The notes under the pieces are model-generated. The model saw only the letters and a list, made by a program, of their open reading frames with translations. It did not search any database and had not been told where the DNA came from. From Pelagibacterales bacterium SAG-MED05 (GTDB lineage: Bacteria > Pseudomonadota > Alphaproteobacteria > Pelagibacterales > Pelagibacteraceae), in contig JACWDC010000006.1 of the NCBI GenBank assembly GCA_014654415.1, positions 1-64,000 of the forward strand: 64,000 nt of DNA, read 5' to 3'. How positions within the stretch are numbered: the stretch's first letter is position 1; each line of letters starts with the position of its first letter. This document shows positions 10,305-20,847 of the stretch, piece by piece. A program made the translations under genes and the position numbers.

Positions 10305-11120
10305 ATGATAAAACAAGCAATTATTCCACTAGCAGGTTTAGGAACAAGATTGTTGCCTTTAACTAGTGTAATTCAAAAAGAGTTACTACCATTAAACGGT
10401 AAGCCAAATTTAGAGTACATAATGGAAGAATGTGTTGAAGCTGGGATCAAGCAGTTCATTTTTATAGTTCCTAAAAATAGACCTACTATAAAAAATTATT
10501 TTTTCAATGATAGTTTTTATAAAAGATTAATTAAAAAGAAAAAAAAAGACAAAAAATTAAAAGAAATTTTTAGAAGAATTAAGAAGTATCAAAAGATGAT
10601 AAAATTTGTATATCAAAATAAACCCGATGGAACGGGAGCCGCTGTCTTGAAATGTAAAAAATATTTAAAAGATAAACATTTTTTGATGCTTCTTGCAGAT
10701 GATTTAATTATTAAAAAAAATTGTTCAAAAGAAATGATTTCTTTACATAAAAAAACAAAGGGATCTATAATAGCAACTAGAAAAGTAGAAAGAAGAACAG
10801 TCTCGAGATGGGGTATCTTAGGTGTTAAAGACAAAAAAAAGCATTCATTCTCAATTAATGAAGTAATCGAAAAGCCTAAATTGAAAGAGGCACCATCAAA
10901 TTATGCCATAATTGGGAGATATATTTTACCTAAAAAAATTCTTTCTGTTTTAAAAAATCAAAAAAAAGGAAAGGGTGGAGAGATACATATCACTGACGCA
11001 ATCAAAACCTTAATCGAAAGAGGCGAAAAATTTTATGGAAATATCTTTAGAGGAAAATATTTGGACTCAGGAACTCTTGAGAGTTATATCAAGTCAAACT
11101 TAATCATTTCAAAATTATAA
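10305..11120 (+). CDS. galU: UTP-glucose-1-phosphate uridylyltransferase
   Basis: IIPLAGLGTRLLPLTSVIQKELLPL, NKPDGTGAAVL. Confidence 0.92.
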   Translation: MIKQAIIPLAGLGTRLLPLTSVIQKELLPLNGKPNLEYIMEECVEAGIKQFIFIVPKNRPTIKNYFFNDSFYKRLIKKKKKDKKLKEIFRRIKKYQKMIKFVYQNKPDGTGAAVLKCKKYLKDKHFLMLLADDLIIKKNCSKEMISLHKKTKGSIIATRKVERRTVSRWGILGVKDKKKHSFSINEVIEKPKLKEAPSNYAIIGRYILPKKILSVLKNQKKGKGGEIHITDAIKTLIERGEKFYGNIFRGKYLDSGTLESYIKSNLIISKL

Positions 11121-11127
11121 TAATATT

Positions 11128-12435
11128 ATGAAATTATGTATGATAGGAACAGGTTATGTTGGTTTAGTTAGCGGCACATGTTTTGCCGACATAGGAAATC
11201 AAGTATATTGTGTTGATAAAGATGTTTCAAAGATAAACAAATTAAATTTAGGTATCTCACCCATTTATGAGCCAGGTTTAAATGAGTTAATTAAAAAAAA
11301 TTATACAGCTAATAGATTAATTTTTACAACGGATTTAAAAAAGGCTGTTAATTCTTCAGATATAATTTTTATTTGCGTCGGTACACCCACCAAAAAAGGT
11401 TCTCTTAAAGTAGACCTATCTTACGTTTATAAATCGATTAAAGAAATCATTTCTTCAACAAAAAATAAGAAAATTATTGTAACAAAATCAACTGTTCCTG
11501 TTGGAACAGGCGATGAAATAGAAAAAATAATTAAAAAACTAAAAAGGAAAAATTTTGAAATAATCTCTAACCCTGAATTTTTAAGAGAAGGTGATGCGAT
11601 TAGAGATTTTAGATATCCTGATAGGATAGTTATTGGCTCAAATAATAAAAAGATATTTAAAAAAATGAGAACTCTTTACACTCCCTTAATAAGTAAGGGG
11701 GCTAAATTTTTTACAACATCTAGAAGGGGAGCTGAATTAATCAAGTATGCTTCAAATGCTTTTCTCGCTACAAAAATTACATTTATTAATGAAATATCAA
11801 ATTTATGTGAAAAAACTGAAGTTAATGTTGAAGATATCTCTTTAGGTATAGGTTCTGACAATAGAATAGGAAGTAGATTTTTAAGAGCAGGCCCAGCTTA
11901 TGGAGGGTCATGTTTTCCAAAAGACACAAAAGGCTTAGTTTCTATTGCAGAAAAAAATAAAATAAATCTTTCAATTGTTAAATCAGTTATTAAGTCTAAT
12001 CAAAATAGAGTAAATTTACACACTAAAAGAATTCATAAAATAATTGGTTCTAATGTCAGAAATAAAAAGATAGCTTTTTTAGGAGTTACATTTAAACCAA
12101 ATACAGACGACATGAGAGACTCGACAAGTCTAAAAATGATACCTTATCTTTGTAAAAAAGGAGCAAAAGTTTCTTATTATGATCCTTCAGGCAAAAAAAA
12201 GGAGTTTTCAAAAATTAAAAATTGCAAGTATGAAAACGATATAAAAAATAACTGTAAAAATGCAGATTTAATTATTTTACTCACTGAGTGGGACGAATTT
12301 AAAACAATAGATTTTAAAAAGATTAATAAAAATAAAAATTTGAGAATTTATGATCTGAGAAATTTATATAATTTAGATCAAATGAAAGATAAAAAGATGA
12401 AATATTATTCTGTAGGAAGACCTGATATTAATTAA
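11128..12435 (+). CDS. ugd: UDP-glucose 6-dehydrogenase
   Basis: GTGYVGLVSGTCFADIGN, GPAYGGSCFPKDTKGL, GVTFKPNTDDMRDS. Confidence 0.95.
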   Translation: MKLCMIGTGYVGLVSGTCFADIGNQVYCVDKDVSKINKLNLGISPIYEPGLNELIKKNYTANRLIFTTDLKKAVNSSDIIFICVGTPTKKGSLKVDLSYVYKSIKEIISSTKNKKIIVTKSTVPVGTGDEIEKIIKKLKRKNFEIISNPEFLREGDAIRDFRYPDRIVIGSNNKKIFKKMRTLYTPLISKGAKFFTTSRRGAELIKYASNAFLATKITFINEISNLCEKTEVNVEDISLGIGSDNRIGSRFLRAGPAYGGSCFPKDTKGLVSIAEKNKINLSIVKSVIKSNQNRVNLHTKRIHKIIGSNVRNKKIAFLGVTFKPNTDDMRDSTSLKMIPYLCKKGAKVSYYDPSGKKKEFSKIKNCKYENDIKNNCKNADLIILLTEWDEFKTIDFKKINKNKNLRIYDLRNLYNLDQMKDKKMKYYSVGRPDIN

Positions 12436-12889
12436 TTTCAAATATCGCATCAACTTCAACAGCCACACCTAATGGTAAACTATTAGAACTGATTGCCGCT
12501 CTTGTATGTAAACCTTTATTATCAAAAATTTTTGCAATAATTTCTGATGCTCCATTTATAACTTTAGGTTGATCTATAAAATTATCGGTAGAGTTGACAT
12601 ATCCTGTCAATTTTATACATGATTTTACTTTTGATAAATCGTTATCACATGCTTTTTTAACTTGTGAAACTATAGCCAAACCACATCTTTTTGCAGCTTC
12701 ATAGCCTTGAGTAACATCTAAATCTTTTCCAACTTTTCCTTTTATTAGATCACCTTTATCGTTTATTGAAATCTGTCCTGATATATAAAGTAAATTTCCA
12801 ACAATTTTACTGGCTACATAAGCGCCCACGGGATCTTTTGGATCAGGAATTTTTATTTTTAATTCTTTAATCTTTTCTTCTATAGACAT
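12428..12889 (-). CDS. RidA/YjgF-family protein
   Basis: GNLLYISGQISINDKG... RidA-like fold signature; ARAAISSNSLPLGVAVEVDAIFEI. Confidence 0.85.
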   Translation of the reverse strand: MSIEEKIKELKIKIPDPKDPVGAYVASKIVGNLLYISGQISINDKGDLIKGKVGKDLDVTQGYEAAKRCGLAIVSQVKKACDNDLSKVKSCIKLTGYVNSTDNFIDQPKVINGASEIIAKIFDNKGLHTRAAISSNSLPLGVAVEVDAIFEIN

Positions 12890-12891
12890 TG

Positions 12892-13089
12892 TTACTTTTT
12901 CAGTGGGTTGAGATCTTTAATTTGTTCTTTACTTTTTTCTAAACCTTTTTTTTGATATTTTTTTGTTTCTTCTATGAATTTTTTAGTTTTACACTTAACA
13001 TCAAAATTTTTGCATCTTAATTCATTAGCGGATATTGAGCTATTGAAGCCAGAAATTAAAAATATAAATAATAAAATAGTTCTATTCAT
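12892..13089 (-). CDS. Small secreted/periplasmic hypothetical protein (65 aa)
   Basis: N-terminal signal peptide-like segment followed by Lys-rich tail; coupled to topA stop. Confidence 0.6.
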   Translation of the reverse strand: MNRTILLFIFLISGFNSSISANELRCKNFDVKCKTKKFIEETKKYQKKGLEKSKEQIKDLNPLKK

Positions 13090-15656
13090 TTTCTTTTCTT
13101 TTTCATTTTTGTTTTATCATATTCTTTTCTTTTTTCTATTAGTATTAACGCATCATCCATAGTTAATTCATTTGGGTCTTTTTCTTCAGGTATAGTTGCA
13201 TTTAATGATTTATATTTTATGTAAGGTCCAAATTGACCTTTCATTACTCTAACAGGTTTTTTGTCTTCCGGATGTTCTCCTAGATCTTTTATTATTGATG
13301 AAGATATTCTGCCAGGTTTTGCCTCTGCGATCATTGTAATAGCTCGATTAATACCAATCGTAAAAATTTCTTCAACATTTTCTAATCTTGCTGATTTATT
13401 TTCACATTTTAAGTAAGGACCAAATCTTCCAGAATTTAAAGTTATATCTTTTCCTGTATCTGGATTTTGTCCTAAAACTTTTGGAAGCGAACAAAGAAAT
13501 TTTGCTTGTTCTAAATTAACACTATCAACCTCAATTCCTTTAGGGATTGAGACATTTCGAAGATGATCATTTTCTTTTTTTTTCTTTTTCCTTCCTTTTT
13601 TTGGAGTTTCTTCAACATTTTCTAATTCTTTTTCGTATTGTAAATAAGGACCAAATCTTCCATTTTTTAAATGTATATCTTTACCATAATCATTTTGTCC
13701 TAATAATTTTGGTTCAGCTAAATTATATTGAGCAGCAGCTTTTGCTTTTGATAGAGGTCTTGTAAATTTACATTCAGGATAATTAGAGCAACCAATAAAC
13801 GCTCCTCCTCTAAAACTATTTTTAAGGCTTAATTCACCGTTAGAACATAATTTGCATTTCCTATCAATAGAATCATTGGAATCCCTATCAAATATGAGAG
13901 CTCCTAGACTTTCATTTAATAAATCCAATACTTCACGTGTTCTTTTTTCTTTTACTTTTCCAATATTTTCATAGAAATCTTTCCAAAAATTGTTCAAAAC
14001 TTCTACCCATTCAATTTTTCCACTGGTGATTTCATCTAGTTGATTTTCAAGATCAGCAGTAAAATTATAGTCAACATATTTAGAAAATAATTTTTCAAGA
14101 AACGCTGATATCAATTTTCCTCTATCTGTGGGGTGAAATCGTTTATTTATTTGTTCTACATAATTTCTAGTTGATAATACTGATATAATACTTGCGTAAG
14201 TTGAAGGTCTTCCAATACCCAATTCTTCCATCTTTTTCACTAAACTTGCTTCTGAGTATCTAGGCGGCGGATCCGTAAAATGTTGTTCATCGTTTAATTT
14301 AAGTATACTTATTTCTTCACCAGCCTTAACTTCAGGCAATATATTTTTAGCATCTTCATCTGTCTCTTGAACTTGATAAACTTTTAAAAATCCTTCAAAC
14401 TTTATTATAGATCCACTTGCTCTGAAATTTATATTGTTATCTTTAGATGATATAAGGATAGTATTTCTATCAAATTCTGCAGGATTCATTTGAGAAGAAA
14501 GAGCTCTGCTCCATATTAATTCATAAAGTTTGTATTGATCTGTATTAATATATTTCTTTAAGTCATGAGGTTTTCTTGTAATGTCTGTCGGTCTTATAGC
14601 TTCATGAGCTTCTTGTGCATTTTTTGCTTTCTTTCCAGCATAGCTATTAGGATGATCAGGTAAAAATTCATTTCCAAAATCTTTTTTAATTAAATTCCTA
14701 AATTCATCTATAGCTTCTTGAGAAATGTTTGTTCCATCAGTTCTCATATAGGTAATTAATCCTGTAGTTTCTCCCTCAATATCTATTCCTTGGTATAATC
14801 TTTGAGCTATCTGCATAGTTCTAGACGCTCCAAAACCAAACTTTCCAGAAGCTGTCTGTTGTAATGTTGAAGTAGTGAATGGTGCTAATGGGTTTCTTTT
14901 AAATACTTTTGTATTGACATCTTTTATCATAAATTTTGATTTATTAATTATATTTATAGCTTGGTCGATTTCATTTTTATTTTTAAATGTAAATCGTTCT
15001 ATTTTTTTTCCATCATACAAACTTAATTTAGATAAAATGTTTTTATTTTCTTTATTTGTAAAATCTGAAGTTAAGGTCCAATATTCTTCTGGTTTAAATA
15101 ATTCAATTTCTTTTTCTCTTTCTGTTATTAATTTTAATGCAACAGACTGAACTCTACCTGCTGATTTTGATCCTGGTAATTTGGTCCAAAGTATTGGAGA
15201 TATATTAAAACCAACAAGATAATCCAACGCTCTTCTCGCTAAATAAGCTTCTACTAATGGCAAATGTATTTCTCTAGGATTTTTTATTGCTTCCAATATT
15301 GCTTTTTTAGTTATTTCATTAAATACCACTCTCTCCAAATCTTTACCTTTAAGTAATTTTTTTGATTCCAAAACTTTTTTTACGTGCCAAGCAATTGCTT
15401 CTCCTTCACGATCTGGGTCGGTAGCTAAGATTATTTTATCAGAGTCTTCAGCAGCATTAGTTATTTCTTTGAGATATTTTTTTGAAAACGAGTCAATTTC
15501 CCATTGCATTTCAAATTTATTTTCAGGATCAACAGATCCATTTTTGGAAGGTAAATCTCTTATATGTCCATAGCTAGCTAAAACTAAATAATCTTTTCCT
15601 AAATACTTATTAATCGTTTTAGCTTTTGCAGGACTTTCAACTATTACTAAATTCAT
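13086..15656 (-). CDS. topA: DNA topoisomerase I
   Basis: MNLVIVESPAKAKTINKYLG, ITYMRTDGTNIS, repeated C-terminal GRFGPYL modules. Confidence 0.97.
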   Translation of the reverse strand: MNLVIVESPAKAKTINKYLGKDYLVLASYGHIRDLPSKNGSVDPENKFEMQWEIDSFSKKYLKEITNAAEDSDKIILATDPDREGEAIAWHVKKVLESKKLLKGKDLERVVFNEITKKAILEAIKNPREIHLPLVEAYLARRALDYLVGFNISPILWTKLPGSKSAGRVQSVALKLITEREKEIELFKPEEYWTLTSDFTNKENKNILSKLSLYDGKKIERFTFKNKNEIDQAINIINKSKFMIKDVNTKVFKRNPLAPFTTSTLQQTASGKFGFGASRTMQIAQRLYQGIDIEGETTGLITYMRTDGTNISQEAIDEFRNLIKKDFGNEFLPDHPNSYAGKKAKNAQEAHEAIRPTDITRKPHDLKKYINTDQYKLYELIWSRALSSQMNPAEFDRNTILISSKDNNINFRASGSIIKFEGFLKVYQVQETDEDAKNILPEVKAGEEISILKLNDEQHFTDPPPRYSEASLVKKMEELGIGRPSTYASIISVLSTRNYVEQINKRFHPTDRGKLISAFLEKLFSKYVDYNFTADLENQLDEITSGKIEWVEVLNNFWKDFYENIGKVKEKRTREVLDLLNESLGALIFDRDSNDSIDRKCKLCSNGELSLKNSFRGGAFIGCSNYPECKFTRPLSKAKAAAQYNLAEPKLLGQNDYGKDIHLKNGRFGPYLQYEKELENVEETPKKGRKKKKKENDHLRNVSIPKGIEVDSVNLEQAKFLCSLPKVLGQNPDTGKDITLNSGRFGPYLKCENKSARLENVEEIFTIGINRAITMIAEAKPGRISSSIIKDLGEHPEDKKPVRVMKGQFGPYIKYKSLNATIPEEKDPNELTMDDALILIEKRKEYDKTKMKKKRK

Positions 15657-15726
15657 TATTTTATTTTACTTTCAAATAAAATTGAATTTGTCAAATTTAA
15701 TATTAAAAAGTTAGTAAAGACAGGAA

Positions 15727-16308
15727 TTATAACTTGATCTTGGTCTCTTTAGATTCTTTCAATCTAACAATATTTTCTCTATGTGTGTAAAGAATTATTA
15801 CAAAAGTCACAAATAAAAAGACACTGAGGATAGCGTTATCTAAATTTATTGAGTATGCAAAAACTATTAATGAACCAACCATTGATGCTAATGAAGAATA
15901 TTTAAAAATAGATGATATCAATAACCAAGTTATGACGAAAATAATTCCAAAATTTAAAGATAATCCAAGTATGACTCCTAAATAAGTTGCCACACCTTTT
16001 CCTCCTTTAAATTTTAACCAGGCGGGAAATATGTGGCCTATAAAACAAATTAATGCAGAAAAATAAATAAGATCATTAAAATATTTTAAAGCAATTAAAA
16101 CGGAGACATATCCTTTTAAGATATCAAATATGAGTGTAGCAATAGCTAAAGATTTTTGGCCTGTTCGCAATACATTAGTAGTGCCTATGTTACCTGAGCC
16201 GACTTTTCTAATGTCTTTTTTTAAAAAAAATTTAGTGATAATTAAACCAAATGGTATAGATCCTAAAAAGTAGGAATAAATAAAAACTAATATTATTTCA
16301 AAATTCAT
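15727..16308 (-). CDS. plsY: Glycerol-3-phosphate acyltransferase PlsY
   Basis: SYFLGSIPFGLIITK, VGSGNIGTTNVLRTG, FKGGKGVATYLG. Confidence 0.94.
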   Translation of the reverse strand: MNFEIILVFIYSYFLGSIPFGLIITKFFLKKDIRKVGSGNIGTTNVLRTGQKSLAIATLIFDILKGYVSVLIALKYFNDLIYFSALICFIGHIFPAWLKFKGGKGVATYLGVILGLSLNFGIIFVITWLLISSIFKYSSLASMVGSLIVFAYSINLDNAILSVFLFVTFVIILYTHRENIVRLKESKETKIKL

Positions 16309-17596
16309 TATTGATTGAATACTAATTCACCATTTAGAAAAGTCATTAAAACTTTACCTTGTAATTTTCTTCCTTCAATTGCTGTATTTTTTGATTTTGA
16401 TTTTAATTTTTCAGCTTTTACTACCCAAGGCGCATCAAGATCAAGGATACAAATATCGCCATCAGAACCTTTTTTAAGGTTCCTTTATTAATTTGTAAAA
16501 TCTTTGCAGGATTCACAGTTAATGTTTCAATGATCTTGTTTAAAGGAAGAGACTCATTATGATGCATTTCTAAAGCAAGTGGTAGTAAAGTTTCAATACC
16601 TATAGCTCCTGTAGCCGCCTGAGCAAAAGGTAATCTTTTGCTCTCTTCGTCCTCTGGAATATGATCAGAAACTATTACGTCTATTAAATTTTCTTTTATT
16701 CCGTTTACTAGTGACAATCTATCTTCTTCCAGTCTTAGAGGAGGAGATAATTTCAAAAAGGTTTTAAATTCACCAATATCATTTTCATTTAAAGAAAGAT
16801 TATTTATAGAAACACCAACGCTAAATTTTTTTCCATTACTTTTACTTCTTTTGATAACTTCTAGAGATTTTTTTGATGAGATTTGATTTATGTGATATCT
16901 ACAGGGATATTCGCTTAGTAAAGAAAGATCTCTTTCAATAATAATTTTTTCAGCTATTTGTGAAACACCTTCGAGACCTAATCTTGTTGCTATTTCTCCA
17001 TCATTGATACAAGAATTTTTTGATAATTCATAATCCTCAGCATGCTGCATTATCAAGACGCCTAAATCAGATGCGTAATCCATAATTCTTGCCATTAATT
17101 CCGTATTCTGTATAGTTTTATTAACATCACTAAATCCAATTATTCCTCTTAGAGAAAGTAAACCAAACTCAGTCATCAATTTTCCTTCACATTGTTTTGT
17201 AATTGAAGCGCATGGGAAAAGATTAATTGAAGCTTTGTCTCTTCCTCTTCTTATTATAAAGTCAACCATAGACACATTGTCAATTATTGGCTTTGTATTT
17301 GGCATTGTTACAATAGAAGTAACCCCACCAGCTAAGGCTGCTTGGCTCAAGGTTCTAAAATTTTCTTTGTATTCATATCCAGGTTCACCTACAAAAGCTT
17401 TCATATCTACTATTCCTGGAATTAGTATATTTCCTTTAATATCGAAAACTTCAGCAGAAGATCTAACATCTGATCTTTTAACATTTTTTCCAATTGCTTT
17501 TATTTTACCTTTATTGTCTAAAATTAAAGAACCTTTCTCATCCATCTTTTGTGATGGATCTATAATACGTGCATTTATAAAAATTTTTTCATTCAT
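16308..17596 (-). CDS. pyrC: Dihydroorotase-like protein (PyrC'/PyrX type, metal-binding HxH replaced), frame interrupted near the C-terminus
   Basis: 0-frame ORF ends at 16421; -1 frame from the A AAA AAG site (16475-16469) continues GSDGDICILDLDAPWVVKAEKLK...LNGELVFNQ to TAA 16310-16308, overlapping the plsY ATG. Confidence 0.85.
16465..16482 (-). repeat. Perfect 7-bp inverted repeat with 4-nt loop, containing the poly(A) slippery run
   Basis: Minus strand GAACCTT-AAAA-AAGGTTC. Confidence 0.7.
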
Positions 17597-18550
17597 TTAT
17601 TTACAATAAGTTTTTAAGCAGGCCATCCTTACAGCAACTCCTAGTTCAACCTGTTCTTTTACCAAACTTACATTTATGTCGTCAGCTAATTTAGTATCTA
17701 TTTCCACACCTCTATTCATTGGTCCAGGGTGCATTATCAAGGCATCTTTATTTGCAAATTTTAATTTTTCTGGAGTTAAGCCAAAAAATTCATAATATTC
17801 TCTTTTAGAAGGAAGAAAAGATCCTTGCATCCTTTCGTTCTGCAATCTTAGCATCATAACTATATCGCAGCCGTCTAGACCTTTTTTCATATTCGTAAAA
17901 GGTTTTACACCTAATCTTTCAATTGATTTTGGCATTAAAGTTTTTGGTGCTATAATATTTACTTCAGCTCCCAACATATTCATCAAGTAAATATTTGACC
18001 TTGCTACTCTTGAGTGAAGTATATCTCCACATATTGCTATTTTGAGTCCTTCAATTTTACCTTTTCTGTTTATAATAGTTAAAGCATCTAACAATGCTTG
18101 AGTAGGATGTTCCCGTCTACCATCCCCAGCATTTATTACCGCACAATTTACTTTTTGAGATAATAAATTTGGAGCTCCTGAATCTTGATGTCTTATAACT
18201 ATAAGATCAGGATGCATTGCATTTAATGTCATCGCAGTATCAATAAGAGTTTCACCTTTTTTAAGAGCTGAATTACTCATATTCATAGTCATAACGTCAG
18301 CACCCAATCTTTTTCCAGCTAAATCAAATGAACTCTGTGTTCTAGTAGATGGTTCAAAGAATAAGTTAATTTGAGTTTTTCCCCTTAGTGTATCTAATTT
18401 TTTTGAATTGCTTCTATTTAAATTTATAAATTCTTTCGCATCTTTTAGAATTTGTTTAGCTTCTTGAATTGATAGATTTTGAATACCCAAGAGATGTTTT
18501 GGAGGGTTTTTAATAGCTGAAGTATTTTTTCTTACTGCCATTAAAATCAA
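17597..18550 (-). CDS. pyrB: Aspartate carbamoyltransferase catalytic subunit
   Basis: [44 protein letters not shown]. Confidence 0.97.
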   Translation of the reverse strand: MILMAVRKNTSAIKNPPKHLLGIQNLSIQEAKQILKDAKEFINLNRSNSKKLDTLRGKTQINLFFEPSTRTQSSFDLAGKRLGADVMTMNMSNSALKKGETLIDTAMTLNAMHPDLIVIRHQDSGAPNLLSQKVNCAVINAGDGRREHPTQALLDALTIINRKGKIEGLKIAICGDILHSRVARSNIYLMNMLGAEVNIIAPKTLMPKSIERLGVKPFTNMKKGLDGCDIVMMLRLQNERMQGSFLPSKREYYEFFGLTPEKLKFANKDALIMHPGPMNRGVEIDTKLADDINVSLVKEQVELGVAVRMACLKTYCK

Positions 18551-18576
18551 CTCTATAGGCCTTTTATGGCATCAGA

Positions 18577-19041
18577 TCAAGTATTTTCTTTTGTTAGATA
18601 GTCCAAAGCTCCTTGTAGTATAAATTGTGCAGAGTTTTCATCCAATTTTTTTACTTTTTTACTAGTATTTACTGATAAATCACGTGAAAGATTAAAAGCT
18701 CCTTCGCTTGAAAGCCTCTCATCCCATAATGTGATATTTTCAGTAACATCTTTTGATAAGTTAATAGCCAAGTCCTTAGCTGACTGAGATGAGTGACTTT
18801 TAGATCCATCCATATTAATTGGATTTCCAATTACAATTCCCTTAATTTGATATTCGTTAATAATTTTTTTTACTTCTTTAATAAAATCAGGATAATTATT
18901 CTTAATGATAGTGGCATAAGGAGTCGCGACTATTTTATTTTCATCAGAAATCGCTATACCAATACGTTTTCCACCAGGGTCAATCCCCATTATTCTAGAT
19001 TTTTTATCTAGTTTCTTCTTAAAATCTTCAATATCGAGCAT
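18577..19041 (-). CDS. ruvX: Putative pre-16S rRNA nuclease YqgF/RuvX
   Basis: MGIDPGGKRIGIAISD, GIVIGNPINMDGS, WDERLSS. Confidence 0.9.
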   Translation of the reverse strand: MLDIEDFKKKLDKKSRIMGIDPGGKRIGIAISDENKIVATPYATIIKNNYPDFIKEVKKIINEYQIKGIVIGNPINMDGSKSHSSQSAKDLAINLSKDVTENITLWDERLSSEGAFNLSRDLSVNTSKKVKKLDENSAQFILQGALDYLTKENT

Positions 19042-19095
19042 GTTTTTGTTATATTTTATGATATTAATTTCCTATAAAACTAACATAATTCACAA

Positions 19096-19383
19096 ATGTC
19101 TATAGATAAAGATAAAATTAAGCATATCAGTAAATTAGCTAGAATCTCATTAGATGCAAAAAAAACAGAAAGTTTAGCTAAAGACCTATCTTCAATTTTT
19201 AAATTTATTGAACAACTAAATGAATTAAATACTGACAAAATAGAACCATTATCTTCAATTTTGAACGAACCATTAAGATCTAGAAAAGATGTTGTTAATG
19301 ATGGAAAAATTAGAGAAAGAATATTAGAAAATTCACCTCAAAAAAACGATGAATTTTTTGTTGTACCAAAAGTTATTGATTAA
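19096..19383 (+). CDS. gatC: Asp/Glu-tRNA(Asn/Gln) amidotransferase subunit C
   Basis: [18 protein letters not shown]...; coupled to gatA. Confidence 0.93.
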   Translation: MSIDKDKIKHISKLARISLDAKKTESLAKDLSSIFKFIEQLNELNTDKIEPLSSILNEPLRSRKDVVNDGKIRERILENSPQKNDEFFVVPKVID

Positions 19384-20843
19384 TGTCTGAATTAACAAAA
19401 AAAAGCTTAACAGAGATAGCAAATTTAATTAAAAAAAAAGAAATTAAATCTGAAGAACTTACTCAATCTTTTATAAAAAATATTGAGAAAGATAAAAAAT
19501 TAAATTCTTTTGTTACAAAGTGTTCAGAATCAGCTTTAAAAAAAGCTAAAGATTTTGATAAAAAACCAAAATTAAATACTCTTTTACCTGGAATTCCTAT
19601 AGCTGTTAAAGATCTTTTTTGCACAAGCGGGGTAAAAACTACAGCTGGTAGTAAAATGTTAGAGAATTTTATTCCTAACTATGAGTCGACTATAACAAAT
19701 AATTTATGGAACGAGGGAGCTTTCTTATTAGGAAAATTAAATTGTGACGAATATGCAATGGGATCTTCAAACGAAACAAGTTATTTTGGAAACGTAATGA
19801 ATCCAATTGCTGAAAATACTGTTCCTGGGGGATCATCAGGTGGCTCATCAAGTGCTTTAGCAGCAGATCTAACTCCTGCAACAATTGGAACTGATACTGG
19901 TGGCTCTATTAGGCAACCAGCTTCATTTACAGGAACAGTTGGTTTAAAACCAACCTATGGACTTTGCTCTAGGTGGGGCATTGTTGCATTTGCATCTTCA
20001 CTAGATCAAGCTGGGCCAATGACTAGAAGCGTAGAAGATTGCGCTTTAATGTTAGAAGCAATGGCGAGTTTTGATGAGAGAGACTCTACATCCATAAATA
20101 AAAAAAAAGAAAATTATTCAAAAAATTTAACCAATAAGATTAAAGGATTAAAAATAGGTATACCCAAAGAATACAGGGTGGATGGTATGTCAAAAGAAAT
20201 AGACAAACTTTGGGAAAATGGAAAAAAAATACTAAAAGACTCCGGAGCTGAAATTGTTGACATTTCTTTGCCCAATACAAAATATGCTTTACCAGCTTAT
20301 TATATAGTTGCTCCTGCTGAAGCCTCTTCAAATTTAGCAAGATATGATGGAGTTAAATATGGTTTTAGATCTAGCAAAGGAAATAATTTAATAGAAATGT
20401 ATGAAAATACTAGATCAGAAGGATTTGGAGATGAAGTTAAGAGAAGAATTTTAATTGGAACTTACGTTCTTTCATCAGGATATTACGACGCTTATTATTT
20501 AAAGGCTCAAAAAGTAAGACAATTAATTAAAAATGATTTTGATCAAGCATTTAAAAAAGTCGATACTATTTTAACACCATCCACCCCAAGTTCTGCCTTT
20601 AAAATCGGTGAAAAAAAAGATGACCCAATATCAATGTATTTAAATGATATTTTTACTGTTCCAGTCAATTTAGCAGGTATACCTGCGATCTCAATACCTG
20701 CAGGCCACGATAATAATAAATTTCCACTTGGCCTTCAATTAATTGGGAAGCCTTTAGACGAACAGAAACTTTTAAACATTGCTTTTGCAGTTGAAAAGAA
20801 AATTAATTTTAAACAAATGCTTAATAGATGGTGGGAAAAATAA
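19383..20843 (+). CDS. gatA: Asp/Glu-tRNA(Asn/Gln) amidotransferase subunit A
   Basis: [33 protein letters not shown] amidase signature. Confidence 0.98.
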   Translation: MSELTKKSLTEIANLIKKKEIKSEELTQSFIKNIEKDKKLNSFVTKCSESALKKAKDFDKKPKLNTLLPGIPIAVKDLFCTSGVKTTAGSKMLENFIPNYESTITNNLWNEGAFLLGKLNCDEYAMGSSNETSYFGNVMNPIAENTVPGGSSGGSSSALAADLTPATIGTDTGGSIRQPASFTGTVGLKPTYGLCSRWGIVAFASSLDQAGPMTRSVEDCALMLEAMASFDERDSTSINKKKENYSKNLTNKIKGLKIGIPKEYRVDGMSKEIDKLWENGKKILKDSGAEIVDISLPNTKYALPAYYIVAPAEASSNLARYDGVKYGFRSSKGNNLIEMYENTRSEGFGDEVKRRILIGTYVLSSGYYDAYYLKAQKVRQLIKNDFDQAFKKVDTILTPSTPSSAFKIGEKKDDPISMYLNDIFTVPVNLAGIPAISIPAGHDNNKFPLGLQLIGKPLDEQKLLNIAFAVEKKINFKQMLNRWWEK

Positions 20844-20847
20844 ATTA

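Noticed and set aside
13547-13765. Antisense ORFs (for example 13547..13765, 8782..9153, 36914-region complements, 2611..2928)
   Set aside because: All lie opposite confidently identified genes with low-complexity, AT-driven translations and no recognisable domains.
16308-17596. Calling pyrC a decayed pseudogene
   Set aside because: A single frame break with otherwise undecayed sequence and stop/start overlap with plsY argues for slippage or a sequencing indel rather than decay.
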